Of a DNA stretch of 64,000 nt, positions 1 to 9,541 are shown in pieces. The DNA lies in the NCBI RefSeq assembly GCF_004345615.1, contig NZ_SLWK01000001.1, positions 310,001-374,000 of the forward strand, written 5' to 3'. How positions within the stretch are numbered: the stretch's first letter is position 1; each line of letters begins with the position of its first letter. The notes beneath the pieces were generated by a model, which was given only the letters and a program-made list of their open reading frames with translations, was not told where the DNA came from and ran no database searches. Source of the DNA: Natronoflexus pectinivorans (GTDB taxonomy: Bacteria > Bacteroidota > Bacteroidia > Bacteroidales > Marinilabiliaceae). A program made the position numbers and the translations under genes.

Positions 1-445
1 AAATCCCATGACTACCATACGATTGCTGATATCTGACCATTCGCGTACCTTTTATCCCAAGTCGCAACCACGGAGCCATTTCACGTGCAAAAGCAACACT
101 GTATTGTTGGAGATTAAAACTTGAAAACCCATATTGAGAAAACCCTCCAGATACAACACCGTATCTGTTGGGAAAAACAGCAAAAGCCGCTCTGGAACTT
201 AGATCACTCAAATGAAAAGTGCTTTCATACCCGGCTCCTGCTGCCAAAACGGGATTGAGAGCCGTACCTGCCGGATTTGTAAAAAAAGCCCATGCATCCC
301 TGCTCATAGCCCCCGATCGAACCATGATGCCATCCACCGGAGAATTGAAAACCTGAACCTGACAGAAAACCACGGACAGAGATAAAAAAGAGAAGAAGAA
401 AAAGCAAAAGAGAAACGAAATGATAAAACGAGATGAATGAAGCAT
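1..445 (-). CDS. PorV/PorQ-like outer membrane beta-barrel protein, N-terminal part
   Basis: Partial gene running off the left edge; about 148 codons are visible, starting at the ATG at 443-445. The protein opens with a hydrophobic, Phe-rich signal peptide (start MLHSSRFIIS) followed by a region with SRDAWAFFTNPAGTALNP. The NPAGTA stretch after a short strand is typical of the PorV/PorQ family of outer membrane barrels. The following segment has alternating Gly, aromatic and Ser residues (GGFSQYGFSSFNLQQYSVAF) expected of barrel strands. Known members act in type IX secretion or as general outer membrane proteins. Which subfamily this belongs to cannot be told from the N-terminus. It diverges from hpt across a 277-bp gap. 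Confidence 0.6.
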   Translation of the reverse strand, partial: MLHSSRFIISFLFCFFFFSFLSLSVVFCQVQVFNSPVDGIMVRSGAMSRDAWAFFTNPAGTALNPVLAAGAGYESTFHLSDLSSRAAFAVFPNRYGVVSGGFSQYGFSSFNLQQYSVAFAREMAPWLRLGIKGTRMVRYQQSYGSHGI

Positions 446-684
446 TAGTGAAAACGAGTTTCCGTTTTCATGTCTGAACTGACATTTAATCTTTAAAGCA
501 AGCATCTCTCAATATTTGGGTTAGTTAAGGTGTCAATATCAAGTCCAAATTAAAAAAAACTAAAATAATTGTCAATCGTTTGTTTAAACTTATCATCACC
601 TCAACAACCTAGGTGAATTGAAACACTGCATGTACAAATACTAAAATCACAGAATCTTATCACATCCATGTGCTTCATTTTTCT

Positions 685-692
685 TACATTTG
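685..692 (+). promoter_or_regulatory. Bacteroidota-type -7 box upstream of hpt
   Basis: The sequence TACATTTG fits the Bacteroidota -7 consensus TAnnTTTG and lies 30 bp before the hpt ATG. No convincing TTTG -33 element is visible at the usual spacing, so only half of the promoter is supported. Confidence 0.45.
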
Positions 693-722
693 TAACTTAA
701 ACCATATAGGAAATTACCATTA

Positions 723-1265
723 ATGAAAAATATTCAGTTACTTGACAAGACCTTTAGCCTGTCAATTCCGGCCAGTGATATTAAAAAAGCCATTTGGGAG
801 ATGGCCGAAAAAATCAACCGGGAATTAAGAGATGCAGACCCTCTAATGATCTGCATCTTAAATGGATCATTTATGTTTTCAGCCGACCTGATGAAACTGA
901 TTGACTTCCCCTGCCAGATCAGCTTTGTTAAACTGGCATCATACGAAGGCACCGGAAGCACAGGCAAAGTAAAGGAACTGATTGGCTTTAACGAAGACTT
1001 AAAAGGCCGAACAGTGGTTCTTTTAGAGGATATTGTTGACACCGGGGTAACTGTTGAAAACTGTGTTAACCAGCTTAATAAAATGGGGGTAGAAGAAGTT
1101 GTTGTGGCATCGCTTCTGTTTAAACCCGATGCCTTAAAAAAAGACATTAAACTTGATTATGTGGGGTTGAAAATACCCAACGATTTTATCGTTGGATATG
1201 GGCTTGATTACAATGGCTACGGTCGTAACCTGCCCGACATATACAGCTTAACAGCTGATAATTAA
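723..1265 (+). CDS. hpt: Hypoxanthine phosphoribosyltransferase
   Basis: 180-residue cytoplasmic enzyme of purine salvage: hypoxanthine or guanine plus PRPP gives IMP or GMP. The PRPP-binding loop is plain at residues 98-111 (VVLLEDIVDTGVTV), with the two acidic residues before DTG. The early ILNGSFMFSADL segment matches the pyrophosphate-binding region, and VGYGLDYNGYGRNLPDIY near the C-terminus is the usual end of the family. The length is normal. The ATG is 30 bp after a -7 box. It is followed 148 bp later by adk and then obg; hpt-adk-obg is a conserved order in this phylum. The symbol is given by family; substrate preference between hypoxanthine and guanine is not visible. Confidence 0.95.
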   Translation: MKNIQLLDKTFSLSIPASDIKKAIWEMAEKINRELRDADPLMICILNGSFMFSADLMKLIDFPCQISFVKLASYEGTGSTGKVKELIGFNEDLKGRTVVLLEDIVDTGVTVENCVNQLNKMGVEEVVVASLLFKPDALKKDIKLDYVGLKIPNDFIVGYGLDYNGYGRNLPDIYSLTADN

Positions 1266-1266
1266 A

Positions 1267-1345
1267 ATGTCTCATCCATGATTTTTTTCTTCTGTTGAAG
1301 CAACAAATCTTGCCAAAATAATATGTTTGGTGCAAGTTGAGACAT
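1267..1345. other. Nested inverted repeats between hpt and adk, possible structured RNA
   Basis: Two base pairs after the hpt stop codon, an 8-bp stem (ATGTCTCA at 1267-1274 with TGAGACAT at 1338-1345) encloses two smaller hairpins. One is TGTTG-AAG-CAACA (1293-1305). The other pairs CTTG/CAAG (1309-1312/1333-1336) and CCAAA/TTTGG (1313-1317/1326-1330). Together they would fold as a three-way junction. No T-run follows, so it is not a typical terminator. It could be a small palindromic element or an mRNA structure in the hpt-adk transcript. The pairing is seen; the function is unknown. Confidence 0.4.
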
Positions 1346-1413
1346 AAAAATAGCTTAGAAATCAGAAATAAATAACAGCCAAACAGTAACTAATCTATTA
1401 ACCAAATTCTCAC

Positions 1414-1986
1414 ATGCAAAATGTAATTATTTTTGGCCCTCCGGGCTCCGGTAAGGGCACACAGAGTGAAAAAATCATTGAAAAATTCGGTTTTGCCCAT
1501 ATCTCCACAGGAGATATATTAAGGGCAGAAATTAAATCCGGAACTCCCCTTGGAGTCACAGCCGCGAAGTTTATTGACAACGGTCAATTGGTGCCCGATG
1601 ACCTGATTATAGACATGCTGGAAAACAAACTCGACACCCTTAACGACATGCCGGGTGTTATTTTTGATGGATTTCCAAGAACCGTAGAACAGGCCAAAGC
1701 GCTTAAAGAGATGCTCGAAAAACGGGGTGAAAAGATCAGCGTAATGATCAATCTTGAAGTGGCCAAACCTGAACTTATTGACAGGCTTCTAAAACGAGGT
1801 CAGATTTCCGGCAGATCGGATGACAACCTGGAAACCATAGAAAAAAGAATCAAAGTGTATGAAAGCCAAACATCCCCGGTGATTGATTTTTATAAAAATG
1901 AAGGATCATATCATGGAGTAAAAGGGGTTGGTTCAATTGATGAAATTTTTTCTTCAATCAGCGAATCCATTGAATCCTGTGTTTAA
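1414..1986 (+). CDS. adk: Adenylate kinase
   Basis: 190-residue cytoplasmic nucleotide kinase interconverting AMP, ADP and ATP. The P-loop is at residues 8-16 (GPPGSGKGT). STGDILR binds AMP, DGFPRTVEQA is the conserved Asp-Gly-Phe-Pro-Arg motif, and the RLLKRGQISGRSDDN segment supplies the arginines of a short lid. This is the short form without the zinc-type lid insertion, which is usual in Bacteroidota. It starts at the ATG giving the N-terminus MQNVIIFGPP and has a normal length. It lies between hpt and obg in the same direction, but with long gaps on both sides that contain inverted repeats. Confidence 0.95.
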   Translation: MQNVIIFGPPGSGKGTQSEKIIEKFGFAHISTGDILRAEIKSGTPLGVTAAKFIDNGQLVPDDLIIDMLENKLDTLNDMPGVIFDGFPRTVEQAKALKEMLEKRGEKISVMINLEVAKPELIDRLLKRGQISGRSDDNLETIEKRIKVYESQTSPVIDFYKNEGSYHGVKGVGSIDEIFSSISESIESCV

Positions 1987-2021
1987 TATTTGTTTCGCAG
2001 GAATTAAATAAAGTAATTTTT

Positions 2022-2109
2022 CTCTGTGAAACTCCGCAAAGACAATAAGCCAATCCCGTATAATATCATTACACGGAATTGAGTCGGATCAATGCAGGGT
2101 TTCACAGAG
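2022..2109. repeat. 88-bp nested inverted repeat after adk
   Basis: Perfect 11-bp arms CTCTGTGAAAC (2022-2032) and GTTTCACAGAG (2099-2109) bracket an inner hairpin, CCGTATAAT-ATC-ATTACACGG (2056-2076, one mismatch). It sits in the 424-bp adk-obg gap, which holds no gene. The layout resembles a small non-autonomous palindromic repeat. Copy number elsewhere in the genome would decide this and cannot be seen here. Confidence 0.5.
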
Positions 2110-2225
2110 TTTTTAAAAATATTAATCACCACCATTTTCCCAGATCACAAGAACCCAGAGTTTTCTATATAATAAAAACGTGTTTTCATATTATAAGTAA
2201 CTGTTTAAATTTTGTTTCTTAAGAA

Positions 2226-2250
2226 TTCTATAGATTAGAGATCTATAGAA
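2226..2250. other. Perfect hairpin upstream of obg
   Basis: TTCTATAGAT (2226-2235) and ATCTATAGAA (2241-2250) are perfect 10-bp arms with a 5-nt loop, 161 bp upstream of the obg start. It is AT-rich and not followed by a T-run. It could be an operator or a leader RNA structure. Confidence 0.4.
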
Positions 2251-2410
2251 ATTAGAAAGATGATTAGAGATATAACTGAACCTCTATTTAGTCTTGTCTA
2301 TCGGTCTAATCCCGAATATCTCGGGACTATTATATAAAGATCTTTTAATCAATTTAAACAGTCTCTAAGATATTGGAAACAAGTTTAGTTTAACAATTAT
2401 AAAAAAAGAG

Positions 2411-3415
2411 ATGGCCGGAAGCAATTTTGTTGACTATGTAAAAATATTCTGCCGTTCAGGGAAAGGCGGACCCGGATCGACCCATTTACGGAGGGAAAAA
2501 TTTGTCCCCAAGGGTGGTCCGGATGGAGGTGATGGAGGGCGTGGCGGTCATGTGATTGTTCGCGGCAACCGTAATTTATGGACCTTAATTCACCTGAAGT
2601 TTCAGCGGCATGTATTTGCCGGACACGGAGAGTCGGGAAGTCGACAGCGCTCATCTGGCGCATCTGGCGAAGATAAGGTGATTGAAGTTCCTTTGGGAAC
2701 TGTTGCCAAAGATGCAGAAACCGGAGAAGTTCTATTTGAAATAACCGAAGACGGGCAAGAAGTAATTTTGGCCAAAGGAGGCCGGGGCGGGTTGGGAAAC
2801 TGGCACTTTAAATCATCAACCAACCAAACACCCCGTTATGCTCAACCCGGCGAAGATGCTGTGGAAATAGCAGCTATTCTCGAATTGAAAGTCCTTGCAG
2901 ATGTAGGGCTTGTAGGTTTTCCAAATGCCGGAAAATCAACGCTTTTAGCTGCCGTAAGTGCAGCAAAACCTGAAATAGCAGATTACCCATTTACCACTCT
3001 CATTCCAAATCTTGGGATTGTGGAATACCGGGATTTAAAGTCCTTTGTGATGGCCGATATTCCTGGAATTATAGAGGGGGCACACGAGGGGAAAGGCATT
3101 GGACTGAGGTTTTTACGCCACATTGAACGTAACTCCATTCTGTTGTTTATGATTCCGGCCGACAGCAAAAACATAAAGGACGAATACCGCATTCTTTTAA
3201 ATGAGTTGGAACAACACAACCCGGAATTACTGGATAAGCAGCGTATTCTGGCCATATCCAAATCCGACTTTCTGGATAAAGAACTGATTCAGGAGATGTC
3301 AAACGAACTTCCGGAAATACCCCACGTATTCATTTCATCGGTAACGGGATATGGCATTCAGCAACTTAAAGATATGATCTGGAAAGAACTTGAACAATCC
3401 ATATTGGAAAGGTAG
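2411..3415 (+). CDS. obg: GTPase Obg (ribosome assembly)
   Basis: 334-residue cytoplasmic GTPase involved in late 50S subunit assembly. Residues 1-160 form the glycine-rich Obg fold ([14 protein letters not shown] near 35-48; GRGGLGN near 124-130). The G domain follows, with G1 GFPNAGKST at 169-177, a DYPFTT switch I motif, G3 DIPGIIEGA starting at Asp216, and G4 as SKSD in place of the common NKxD. It lacks the C-terminal OCT domain of some Firmicutes and proteobacterial Obg proteins, a normal state for this phylum. The ATG was chosen because the Obg fold begins at once ([17 protein letters not shown]). The gene converges tail-to-tail with the sensor gene only 6 bp away. Confidence 0.95.
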   Translation: MAGSNFVDYVKIFCRSGKGGPGSTHLRREKFVPKGGPDGGDGGRGGHVIVRGNRNLWTLIHLKFQRHVFAGHGESGSRQRSSGASGEDKVIEVPLGTVAKDAETGEVLFEITEDGQEVILAKGGRGGLGNWHFKSSTNQTPRYAQPGEDAVEIAAILELKVLADVGLVGFPNAGKSTLLAAVSAAKPEIADYPFTTLIPNLGIVEYRDLKSFVMADIPGIIEGAHEGKGIGLRFLRHIERNSILLFMIPADSKNIKDEYRILLNELEQHNPELLDKQRILAISKSDFLDKELIQEMSNELPEIPHVFISSVTGYGIQQLKDMIWKELEQSILER

Positions 3416-3421
3416 TATCTC

Positions 3422-6400
3422 CTATCCTACATATTCGCTGGGCGATTTTTTATAGAATTTTTTAAACACCCTACTAAAATACTTGGGATCATTAAACCCT
3501 ATGCTATAAGCCACTTCGTTAATCGACAACTCTTTTGAGAGTAACATAGGAAGAGATTTTTTTAATCGGAATACAGTTATAAAGTCATTGGGGGAGAAAT
3601 CCACCAATGCTTTTAATTTTTTATACAGCAACGAACGGCTTACAAACATCTGATCTGCAAACATTTCAACGCTGAACTCAGGATTTGAATACGCTTCTTC
3701 CATTACTTCATAGGCACGTGCCAAAAACTTATCGTCTAATGTTTCAGTCTCTTTTTTATCGATATTTATTTCGTTACTGTTTGCAAATTTTGATCTTAAG
3801 CGGCGCCTTGACTCAATGACATTTGAAACTTTAGCTTTTAATATATCGAGGTTAAAAGGTTTGGAAACATAATCGTCGGCACCGGTTTGAATTCCTTGAA
3901 GCTGATCTTCAAGCAAAGCTTTAGCAGAGAGCATTATAACAGGAATATGACTGGTATATAGATTGTTCTTTATCTGCCGACACATCTCTATTCCATCCAT
4001 TTCGGGCATCATCACATCACTGATGACCAAGTCGGGAGAGTGCTTCCTGGCTAGTTCGTACCCAATTTTCCCATTGGCAGCAAGAATTACCCGATAATTG
4101 CTGCTAAGTGCATTGGCTATAAAGAGTGCCAATTCATTATTGTCCTCCACTACTAATACGGTCTCCTCATCGTTATCAACTTCGCTAAGTTCGTAATTAA
4201 ATGGTTCCTTCTCACTGATGCTATCATAAATCACCTGAACTCTGTTATTGAGATCAATCATGTCAAAAACAGGAATTTCATTCACTTCAGCTCCAGGGAA
4301 GTCTTCCTTTTCAATAGGCAAAGTAACTATAAACCGGCTTCCAGATTTTCCATTCCTGGTCACCATAATTGAGCCATTGAGAGCTTCAACCAATTCTTTA
4401 GTCAGTGACAAGCCAATGCCGGAACCTTTGGTTCTGGCATCATTTTCTCCTCGGTAAAACCGATTAAAAATTTTCTCAATTTCGTTTTCACCAATGCCCT
4501 TTCCTGTGTCATTCACTTCAATGGATAGAGAATTGAATGATTTATCGCCTTTCATTACAGTTTCTTCGGCCACAATTAATTCAATCTTCCCTTTGTGAGG
4601 AGTATATTTAAAGGCGTTTGACAACAAGTTATACAGAATATTTTCAACTTTTTCAGGGTCGAACCAACAAACGGGGTTTTGTAATTTGAACCTCAGTTCA
4701 AAATTAATTTCTCGTTGATTGGCAAGATTTTCGAATGCATGAAAAACCTCTTTTACGAATGTCTCAACATTTTCATTTACAATACGTACACGTAAATTGC
4801 CTGTCTCAATTCTGCGAAACATCAACAACTGATCAATCAACAGATTAAGCCGGCGAGCATTGCGTTGAACCGACTGCAACAGATCATTCGCGATACCGGG
4901 TAGATGAATCTCTTTTAACAACCTCTCAATAGGAGATATGATCAATGTTAAAGGCGTTCTAAACTCATGGGAGATATTGGTAAAAAAGCGTAGCCTGGAT
5001 TGATTGACCTCTTCAATCTCCTTATTGAGGGCAATAAGCCTGTCGCGCTGATTAACAATTTCAACATTTTTTTCTTCCAATTCTTTTTTTTGTCCCTCTA
5101 TCAGTTCCTTTCGCTTTTGAAGTGTTGTGTTTACTTCTTTCAACTCTTCAGCCTGAGCCTTCATGAAACTATTTTGTTCCTCAATTTGAGCTGTTCGCTC
5201 CTTTACCATAGTTTCTAATTTTGTTTTTTCAAGCAGAAGTCGCCGGGTATGATGTTTCATATAAAATGAGACACCAATTATAACGCACAAAACCATGAGT
5301 AGCAGGAACCAGGTTGTTTGCCAAAAAGGAGGGCGCACAATAATGAGTAGTTGTCTTTCGTGGCTACTCCATTCTCCTTCGCTATTGGTGGTCCTAACTC
5401 TGAAAAGATACCTCCCCCCCTTCAGGTTTGAGTATGTAGCAACTCTTTGATCTGATGAAACCTCCACCCAATCTCGATCAACATTTTCAAGCTGATAAGC
5501 ATATTTTACTTTTCTGGGATTTAGAAAATCCAGTGCGGAAAACTCAATTGAAAAAATATTGTCTTTGTAAGAAAGAGAAATCTCGGTTGTTTTTGACAGT
5601 GTTTGATTTAATACTGTCCTCCCATTTCGCCTATCTCCAACATTTAGTATTTTATTGAAAACCCTAAAAGATGTAATGGCAACCTCTGGCTCGAACAGAT
5701 ATTCCGGGAATCCGCATGGATAAAAATAATTAACTCCGCTTATGCTTCCAAAAAACAGTTCTCCATCTGAACTCATATTTGATGCCGTCCAATAGAACTG
5801 ATTACTCAACAAACCATCATCGGTTAAGAAATGATCTATTTCATCAGAGTCGAGACACAATCTGGACAACCCATAATCGGTGCTTACCCAGATAAAACCT
5901 GCCTTATCTTGTTCAATGGAGTATATCACATTATTGCTTAATCCATCATTAACCGTATATACCCTTGATTTAAAATCCCCACCCACAAATTTTTCAAACT
6001 TAACCAGACCATCTCCATGGGTCCCAATCCATATGTTTGCATCCCTATCTTCAAAAACAGTTGTAACATAATTTCCAGGTAGCTCACCATTGGCAATTGT
6101 TGTGGCATTTTGTCTGTATATGGTCAGGTTTCTTTCCGGGAAAAGTGCATCGTAAGCAAAGTCTATTTTATCAGCCGGAAATCGATATAGCCCCACACGA
6201 GTGGCGACCCATATTTGATCACTGCTATCAAGCAGAAGGTCGCCAATTTCCCTGATGTGAGCCAACGCATTATGATTTTCATTAATAACCAGAAACTGTT
6301 CTGTTTTCAGATCCAGAATAGAAAGCCCGCCTTCTGTTCCAATAAACAAATATCCTCTGTCATCATATAAAAGGGATGATACAAAAACATTTTCATAACC

Positions 6401-7738
6401 TGTTTCCGGATCTGGAACAACAGGAATATACCTTTGAAAGTTTCCATCGGACAATCTCTTTGCAATACCTCCCCCCCAAGTTCCAACCCATAAGTCACCA
6501 TCAGGTGTTCTTAAAATAGATGTAACATAATCGCTAGGAATCGATGCTTCATTATTGGCATCAAACCGATAATGTTCAAACCTGTTTTCATTTCGGAAGA
6601 ATTTATTGAGTCCACCTCCTGCAGTACCTATCCAGACTACGTCTGCATATACCTGAATAGAATTTACCGTACTTTCTGATAAACTGTTTGGATTCGTTTC
6701 CTTATGCAAGAGATGATTAAAGGGCTTTTGATATAAACTGATCTGATTTACTCCGCCTTTTTCGGTTCCAATCCAAATGTTTCCCTGATCATCAATATAA
6801 ATCAAATTAATAAATATGCTATTAAGAGAAAAGTCAGCCGGGGTTTTGTAAGGCAATGAAGTAAAGGTGTTGGTTTCAGGTTGAAATATATCAACCCCTC
6901 CAAGGGTTGATATATAGATAACACCATTTTTGTCCTGGATGATATGATTAACTCTGCTGTGGCTCAATCCCCCAATATCAGAAGGGTTAAATGCATACCA
7001 AACATCCAGTCCGGTTTCAGGATTGTAAACCCATACACCATTAAATGTCCCGATCCAGATATCCCCATTAAAAGTTTCATACATTGATAAAATTAAGGAA
7101 GATCCGGGTGACGAGTATTCAAATTCATCTAATGAATTTGAATACTCATTATAAACATATATTCCGGCATTGGTTCCTATGAGTAATTCATCATTATATA
7201 AAGCAAAACAGGTAACTTGGTTGCCTGCCAAAACACTATTTTGACTATTCCAGTGCTGTTGCACATAATCTCCTTCATCATTAACTTCAATCATGTACAG
7301 CCCTTGGTTGGAAGTACCCACCCAAATACGCCCCAGCTTGTCGATGAAAAGAGATAATACATTAAGAGTCCTAAAATCATGGCTAAGGGAGAACTCTCCA
7401 AACTCCTCATTTTTATGATCGTAATATGATAATCCCTGAGAGGTTCCAATCCAGATGCGGTTGTTCGCGCATTCGGCAAGAGCATGAATCAGGTTGGAAG
7501 GCAGATCGGGCTTCCAATAATTTACGAAGTTATGGCCATCATAACGACTGAGACCATTGCCAGTTGCAAACCACATAAAGCCAAACTGATCCTTCAAAAT
7601 AGAATAGACTGTGTTTTGAGGCAAGCCATCGTTAATAGTGAGATATCTGTAGTGGTAATTAAGCTCTCCACTCGCAGATGTATTGCTCGTGAGAGCAATA
7701 CAGAAAAAGATCAATAGAATTCTAATACCCGTCATCAT
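3422..7738 (-). CDS. Hybrid two-component system regulator (HTCS) of the PUL
   Basis: 1438-residue one-protein signalling system in the inner membrane. A signal peptide (1-24) is followed by a long periplasmic region to about residue 700 made of repeated WFATGNGLSRYD / IWIGTxxGL units (Reg_prop blades of two seven-bladed propellers). Then come a Y_Y_Y domain (about 725-800), one membrane helix (809-828) and a coiled coil (about 830-912). The histidine kinase has HisKA with His924 in SHEFRTPL and an ATPase domain with the N box around Asn1041, DTGKGIG and GSGIGLSL. A receiver domain (1193-1306, phospho-acceptor Asp1241) and an AraC-type HTH (about 1350-1438) end the protein. Known HTCS proteins bind an oligosaccharide in the periplasm and activate nearby PUL genes. 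All catalytic residues look intact. It diverges from the GH43-galM operon. Confidence 0.95.
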   Translation of the reverse strand: MMTGIRILLIFFCIALTSNTSASGELNYHYRYLTINDGLPQNTVYSILKDQFGFMWFATGNGLSRYDGHNFVNYWKPDLPSNLIHALAECANNRIWIGTSQGLSYYDHKNEEFGEFSLSHDFRTLNVLSLFIDKLGRIWVGTSNQGLYMIEVNDEGDYVQQHWNSQNSVLAGNQVTCFALYNDELLIGTNAGIYVYNEYSNSLDEFEYSSPGSSLILSMYETFNGDIWIGTFNGVWVYNPETGLDVWYAFNPSDIGGLSHSRVNHIIQDKNGVIYISTLGGVDIFQPETNTFTSLPYKTPADFSLNSIFINLIYIDDQGNIWIGTEKGGVNQISLYQKPFNHLLHKETNPNSLSESTVNSIQVYADVVWIGTAGGGLNKFFRNENRFEHYRFDANNEASIPSDYVTSILRTPDGDLWVGTWGGGIAKRLSDGNFQRYIPVVPDPETGYENVFVSSLLYDDRGYLFIGTEGGLSILDLKTEQFLVINENHNALAHIREIGDLLLDSSDQIWVATRVGLYRFPADKIDFAYDALFPERNLTIYRQNATTIANGELPGNYVTTVFEDRDANIWIGTHGDGLVKFEKFVGGDFKSRVYTVNDGLSNNVIYSIEQDKAGFIWVSTDYGLSRLCLDSDEIDHFLTDDGLLSNQFYWTASNMSSDGELFFGSISGVNYFYPCGFPEYLFEPEVAITSFRVFNKILNVGDRRNGRTVLNQTLSKTTEISLSYKDNIFSIEFSALDFLNPRKVKYAYQLENVDRDWVEVSSDQRVATYSNLKGGRYLFRVRTTNSEGEWSSHERQLLIIVRPPFWQTTWFLLLMVLCVIIGVSFYMKHHTRRLLLEKTKLETMVKERTAQIEEQNSFMKAQAEELKEVNTTLQKRKELIEGQKKELEEKNVEIVNQRDRLIALNKEIEEVNQSRLRFFTNISHEFRTPLTLIISPIERLLKEIHLPGIANDLLQSVQRNARRLNLLIDQLLMFRRIETGNLRVRIVNENVETFVKEVFHAFENLANQREINFELRFKLQNPVCWFDPEKVENILYNLLSNAFKYTPHKGKIELIVAEETVMKGDKSFNSLSIEVNDTGKGIGENEIEKIFNRFYRGENDARTKGSGIGLSLTKELVEALNGSIMVTRNGKSGSRFIVTLPIEKEDFPGAEVNEIPVFDMIDLNNRVQVIYDSISEKEPFNYELSEVDNDEETVLVVEDNNELALFIANALSSNYRVILAANGKIGYELARKHSPDLVISDVMMPEMDGIEMCRQIKNNLYTSHIPVIMLSAKALLEDQLQGIQTGADDYVSKPFNLDILKAKVSNVIESRRRLRSKFANSNEINIDKKETETLDDKFLARAYEVMEEAYSNPEFSVEMFADQMFVSRSLLYKKLKALVDFSPNDFITVFRLKKSLPMLLSKELSINEVAYSIGFNDPKYFSRVFKKFYKKSPSEYVG

Positions 7739-7895
7739 GTCAACATATCAATAGATTTCCATCGACAATTATTTTGAGATACAAAATAACTATGTGTGGA
7801 ATTGTTGTTTCAAATACAAAACATTTAAGATCCTAAAACTATATAAAATTTAAAAAAAGGAGGAAATTTTTCCATACCAGTAAATACAAATATCC

Positions 7896-7913
7896 AATAA
7901 TCCCCCTTTTTTA
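7896..7913 (-). promoter_or_regulatory. Weak copy of the shared PUL intergenic motif
   Basis: AATAATCCCCCTTTTTTA matches the motif CATAAACCNCCTTATAAA (best copies at 25011 and 33679) at about 12 of 18 positions. It lies between the divergent HTCS and GH43 genes, 119 bp before the GH43 start. It is the weakest of the four copies. Confidence 0.25.
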
Positions 7914-7947
7914 ACTAACAATCCTCTCATTCAAATTACAATCTGGA

Positions 7948-7955
7948 TACTTTTG
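7948..7955 (+). promoter_or_regulatory. -7 promoter box for GH43-galM operon
   Basis: TACTTTTG matches TAnnTTTG and lies 76 bp upstream of the GH43 ATG in the 293-bp divergent gap with the HTCS gene. No clear -33 TTTG is seen, which would fit a promoter that needs an activator such as the HTCS; that last step is inference. Confidence 0.4.
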
Positions 7956-8031
7956 AAGTAACCACATTTATACTAATGCCTCCACCCGTAGTATTAAAAT
8001 TAAGCATTAAATTGATTATAATCTAACGAAC

Positions 8032-9507
8032 ATGAAACAAATCATTATTAAAAGTTTAAGCTATATAATACTAGCGCTTATGGCTTATGCCTGTAATTTA
8101 TCCGATTCAATCTCAATCAGTGAAAATCCTTATAAGGATGATTACTCAAACATTACTCCACTATCAAATAGAGATTTATGGGGAGCTGCAAACGTTCATG
8201 ATCCGGCAATCATTAAGAGTGGAGAATACTACTATGTATACTCCACCGATGCATACTACCACAAAAGAGGAATTGAATTTAACGATATCGGGAAAAACAT
8301 CGGAAATATCCCCATAAGAAGATCAAAAGATCTGGTAAATTGGGAGTTCTTGGGATGGGCGCTTGACACCATTCCATCTGCGGCAGTTGAGCACATACAC
8401 AATTTAACCGGCGGGAATGGTGCCGATAACATGTGGGCGCCATTTGTATATAAGTATGAAAACACCTACAGATTATACTATTCAGTATCCAGCTTTGGCG
8501 CCAACACGTCGATAATAGGGCTTGCTACGGCCTTGTCGCCGGAAGGGCCGTGGGCCGATTTGGGAATTGTTATTAAAACAAGCCCTGAAGATCCAATGAA
8601 CGCCATTGATGCCTCTGTTATAACAGACAAAAAAAACGGACGCATGTGGATGCACTATGGCAGCTATTTTGGTGGTTTATACTGTGTTGAACTTGACCCA
8701 AAAACAGGATTCACAAAGAGAGAAGGAGACCTAGGACATTTAGTAGCAACAAGAGGTGAGCACAAAACAAGAATAATCGAAGCACCTGAAATCACCTATA
8801 ATGCGGAACTTGACCAGTATTATCTGTTTGTTTCATATGAACCATTATTTACTTATTACAACATTAGAGTTGGGCGATCCGATTCACCTGAAGGCCCTTT
8901 TTATGATTATTTTGGAAACAATATGGCTGATACTACTAATAATTTTCCTATTTTAACGCATTCTTACAGATTTAGAAATCATCCGGGTTGGTCAGGCAAT
9001 GGACATAATGCAATATTGAACGACAACGGTCGATTCTTTGTTTTGCACCAGGGTCGGCTTGCACCTGAAAACCTTATGATGATAATGCATGTGAGGGAAA
9101 TAAAATGGTTACCCGATGGATGGCCGGTATTTTCTCCACAAAGATATGCAGGAGAGTTTCCCGATATCAGCATAAGAAGTAAGGATTTGGTCGGAAAATG
9201 GGAGATAATACATCTAAATGATCTTCCCGATCAGGTTGAACTTTGGCAAGGGCAAATTCCTCCGGGAGGATGGACTTACAAAGATGAAGCCTTTAACGTA
9301 TCGGAAATAGTACAATTCGGTAGGAACGGAGCAATAAATCATCGTCTTGCATCTCAATGGAGTTTTGATGGCGATGTTCTGCATCTCGACGACAGCTTTT
9401 GTGCCATTTTTTATGGATGGGATTGGGAAAATCAAAAACCTGCGTTATTATTCTCTGGCATCTTGCCCGATGGATCCGGAATATGGGGAAAAAAAATTGA
9501 CGACTAA
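8032..9507 (+). CDS. GH43 lipoprotein, endo-arabinanase-like
   Basis: 491 residues. Lipobox LMAYA-C21 makes it a lipoprotein, probably outer-membrane anchored. The five-bladed GH43 propeller spans about 45-390. The three expected catalytic acids are present: Asp57 in VHDPAI (base), Asp193 in NAIDAS (pKa modulator) and Glu250 in IEAPEI (acid). MWAPFV at 134-139 is the usual conserved segment. After about residue 395 comes a lipocalin-like domain (DLVGKWEII) of the kind attached to extracellular endo-alpha-1,5-arabinanases. The likely role is cutting arabinan or arabino-oligosaccharides at the surface or in the periplasm. It starts an operon with galM, 34 bp downstream, and diverges from the HTCS. 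Family assignment is firm; the exact linkage is inferred. Confidence 0.88.
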   Translation: MKQIIIKSLSYIILALMAYACNLSDSISISENPYKDDYSNITPLSNRDLWGAANVHDPAIIKSGEYYYVYSTDAYYHKRGIEFNDIGKNIGNIPIRRSKDLVNWEFLGWALDTIPSAAVEHIHNLTGGNGADNMWAPFVYKYENTYRLYYSVSSFGANTSIIGLATALSPEGPWADLGIVIKTSPEDPMNAIDASVITDKKNGRMWMHYGSYFGGLYCVELDPKTGFTKREGDLGHLVATRGEHKTRIIEAPEITYNAELDQYYLFVSYEPLFTYYNIRVGRSDSPEGPFYDYFGNNMADTTNNFPILTHSYRFRNHPGWSGNGHNAILNDNGRFFVLHQGRLAPENLMMIMHVREIKWLPDGWPVFSPQRYAGEFPDISIRSKDLVGKWEIIHLNDLPDQVELWQGQIPPGGWTYKDEAFNVSEIVQFGRNGAINHRLASQWSFDGDVLHLDDSFCAIFYGWDWENQKPALLFSGILPDGSGIWGKKIDD

Positions 9508-9541
9508 TTTTCTTGAATAATAACTAAAACAAACATTGATC

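Noticed and set aside
734-1147. 137-codon minus-strand open frame
   Set aside because: Lies fully antisense to hpt, whose protein has all family motifs.
1414-1986. Adenylate kinase apparently lacking a lid domain
   Set aside because: The short lid is a normal form of the family, not a deletion.
2411-3415. Obg possibly truncated at the C-terminus
   Set aside because: Absence of the OCT domain is usual in this phylum; the G domain is complete.
8032-9507. Idea that this GH43 is also a pseudoenzyme
   Set aside because: All three catalytic acids are in place (Asp57, Asp193, Glu250).
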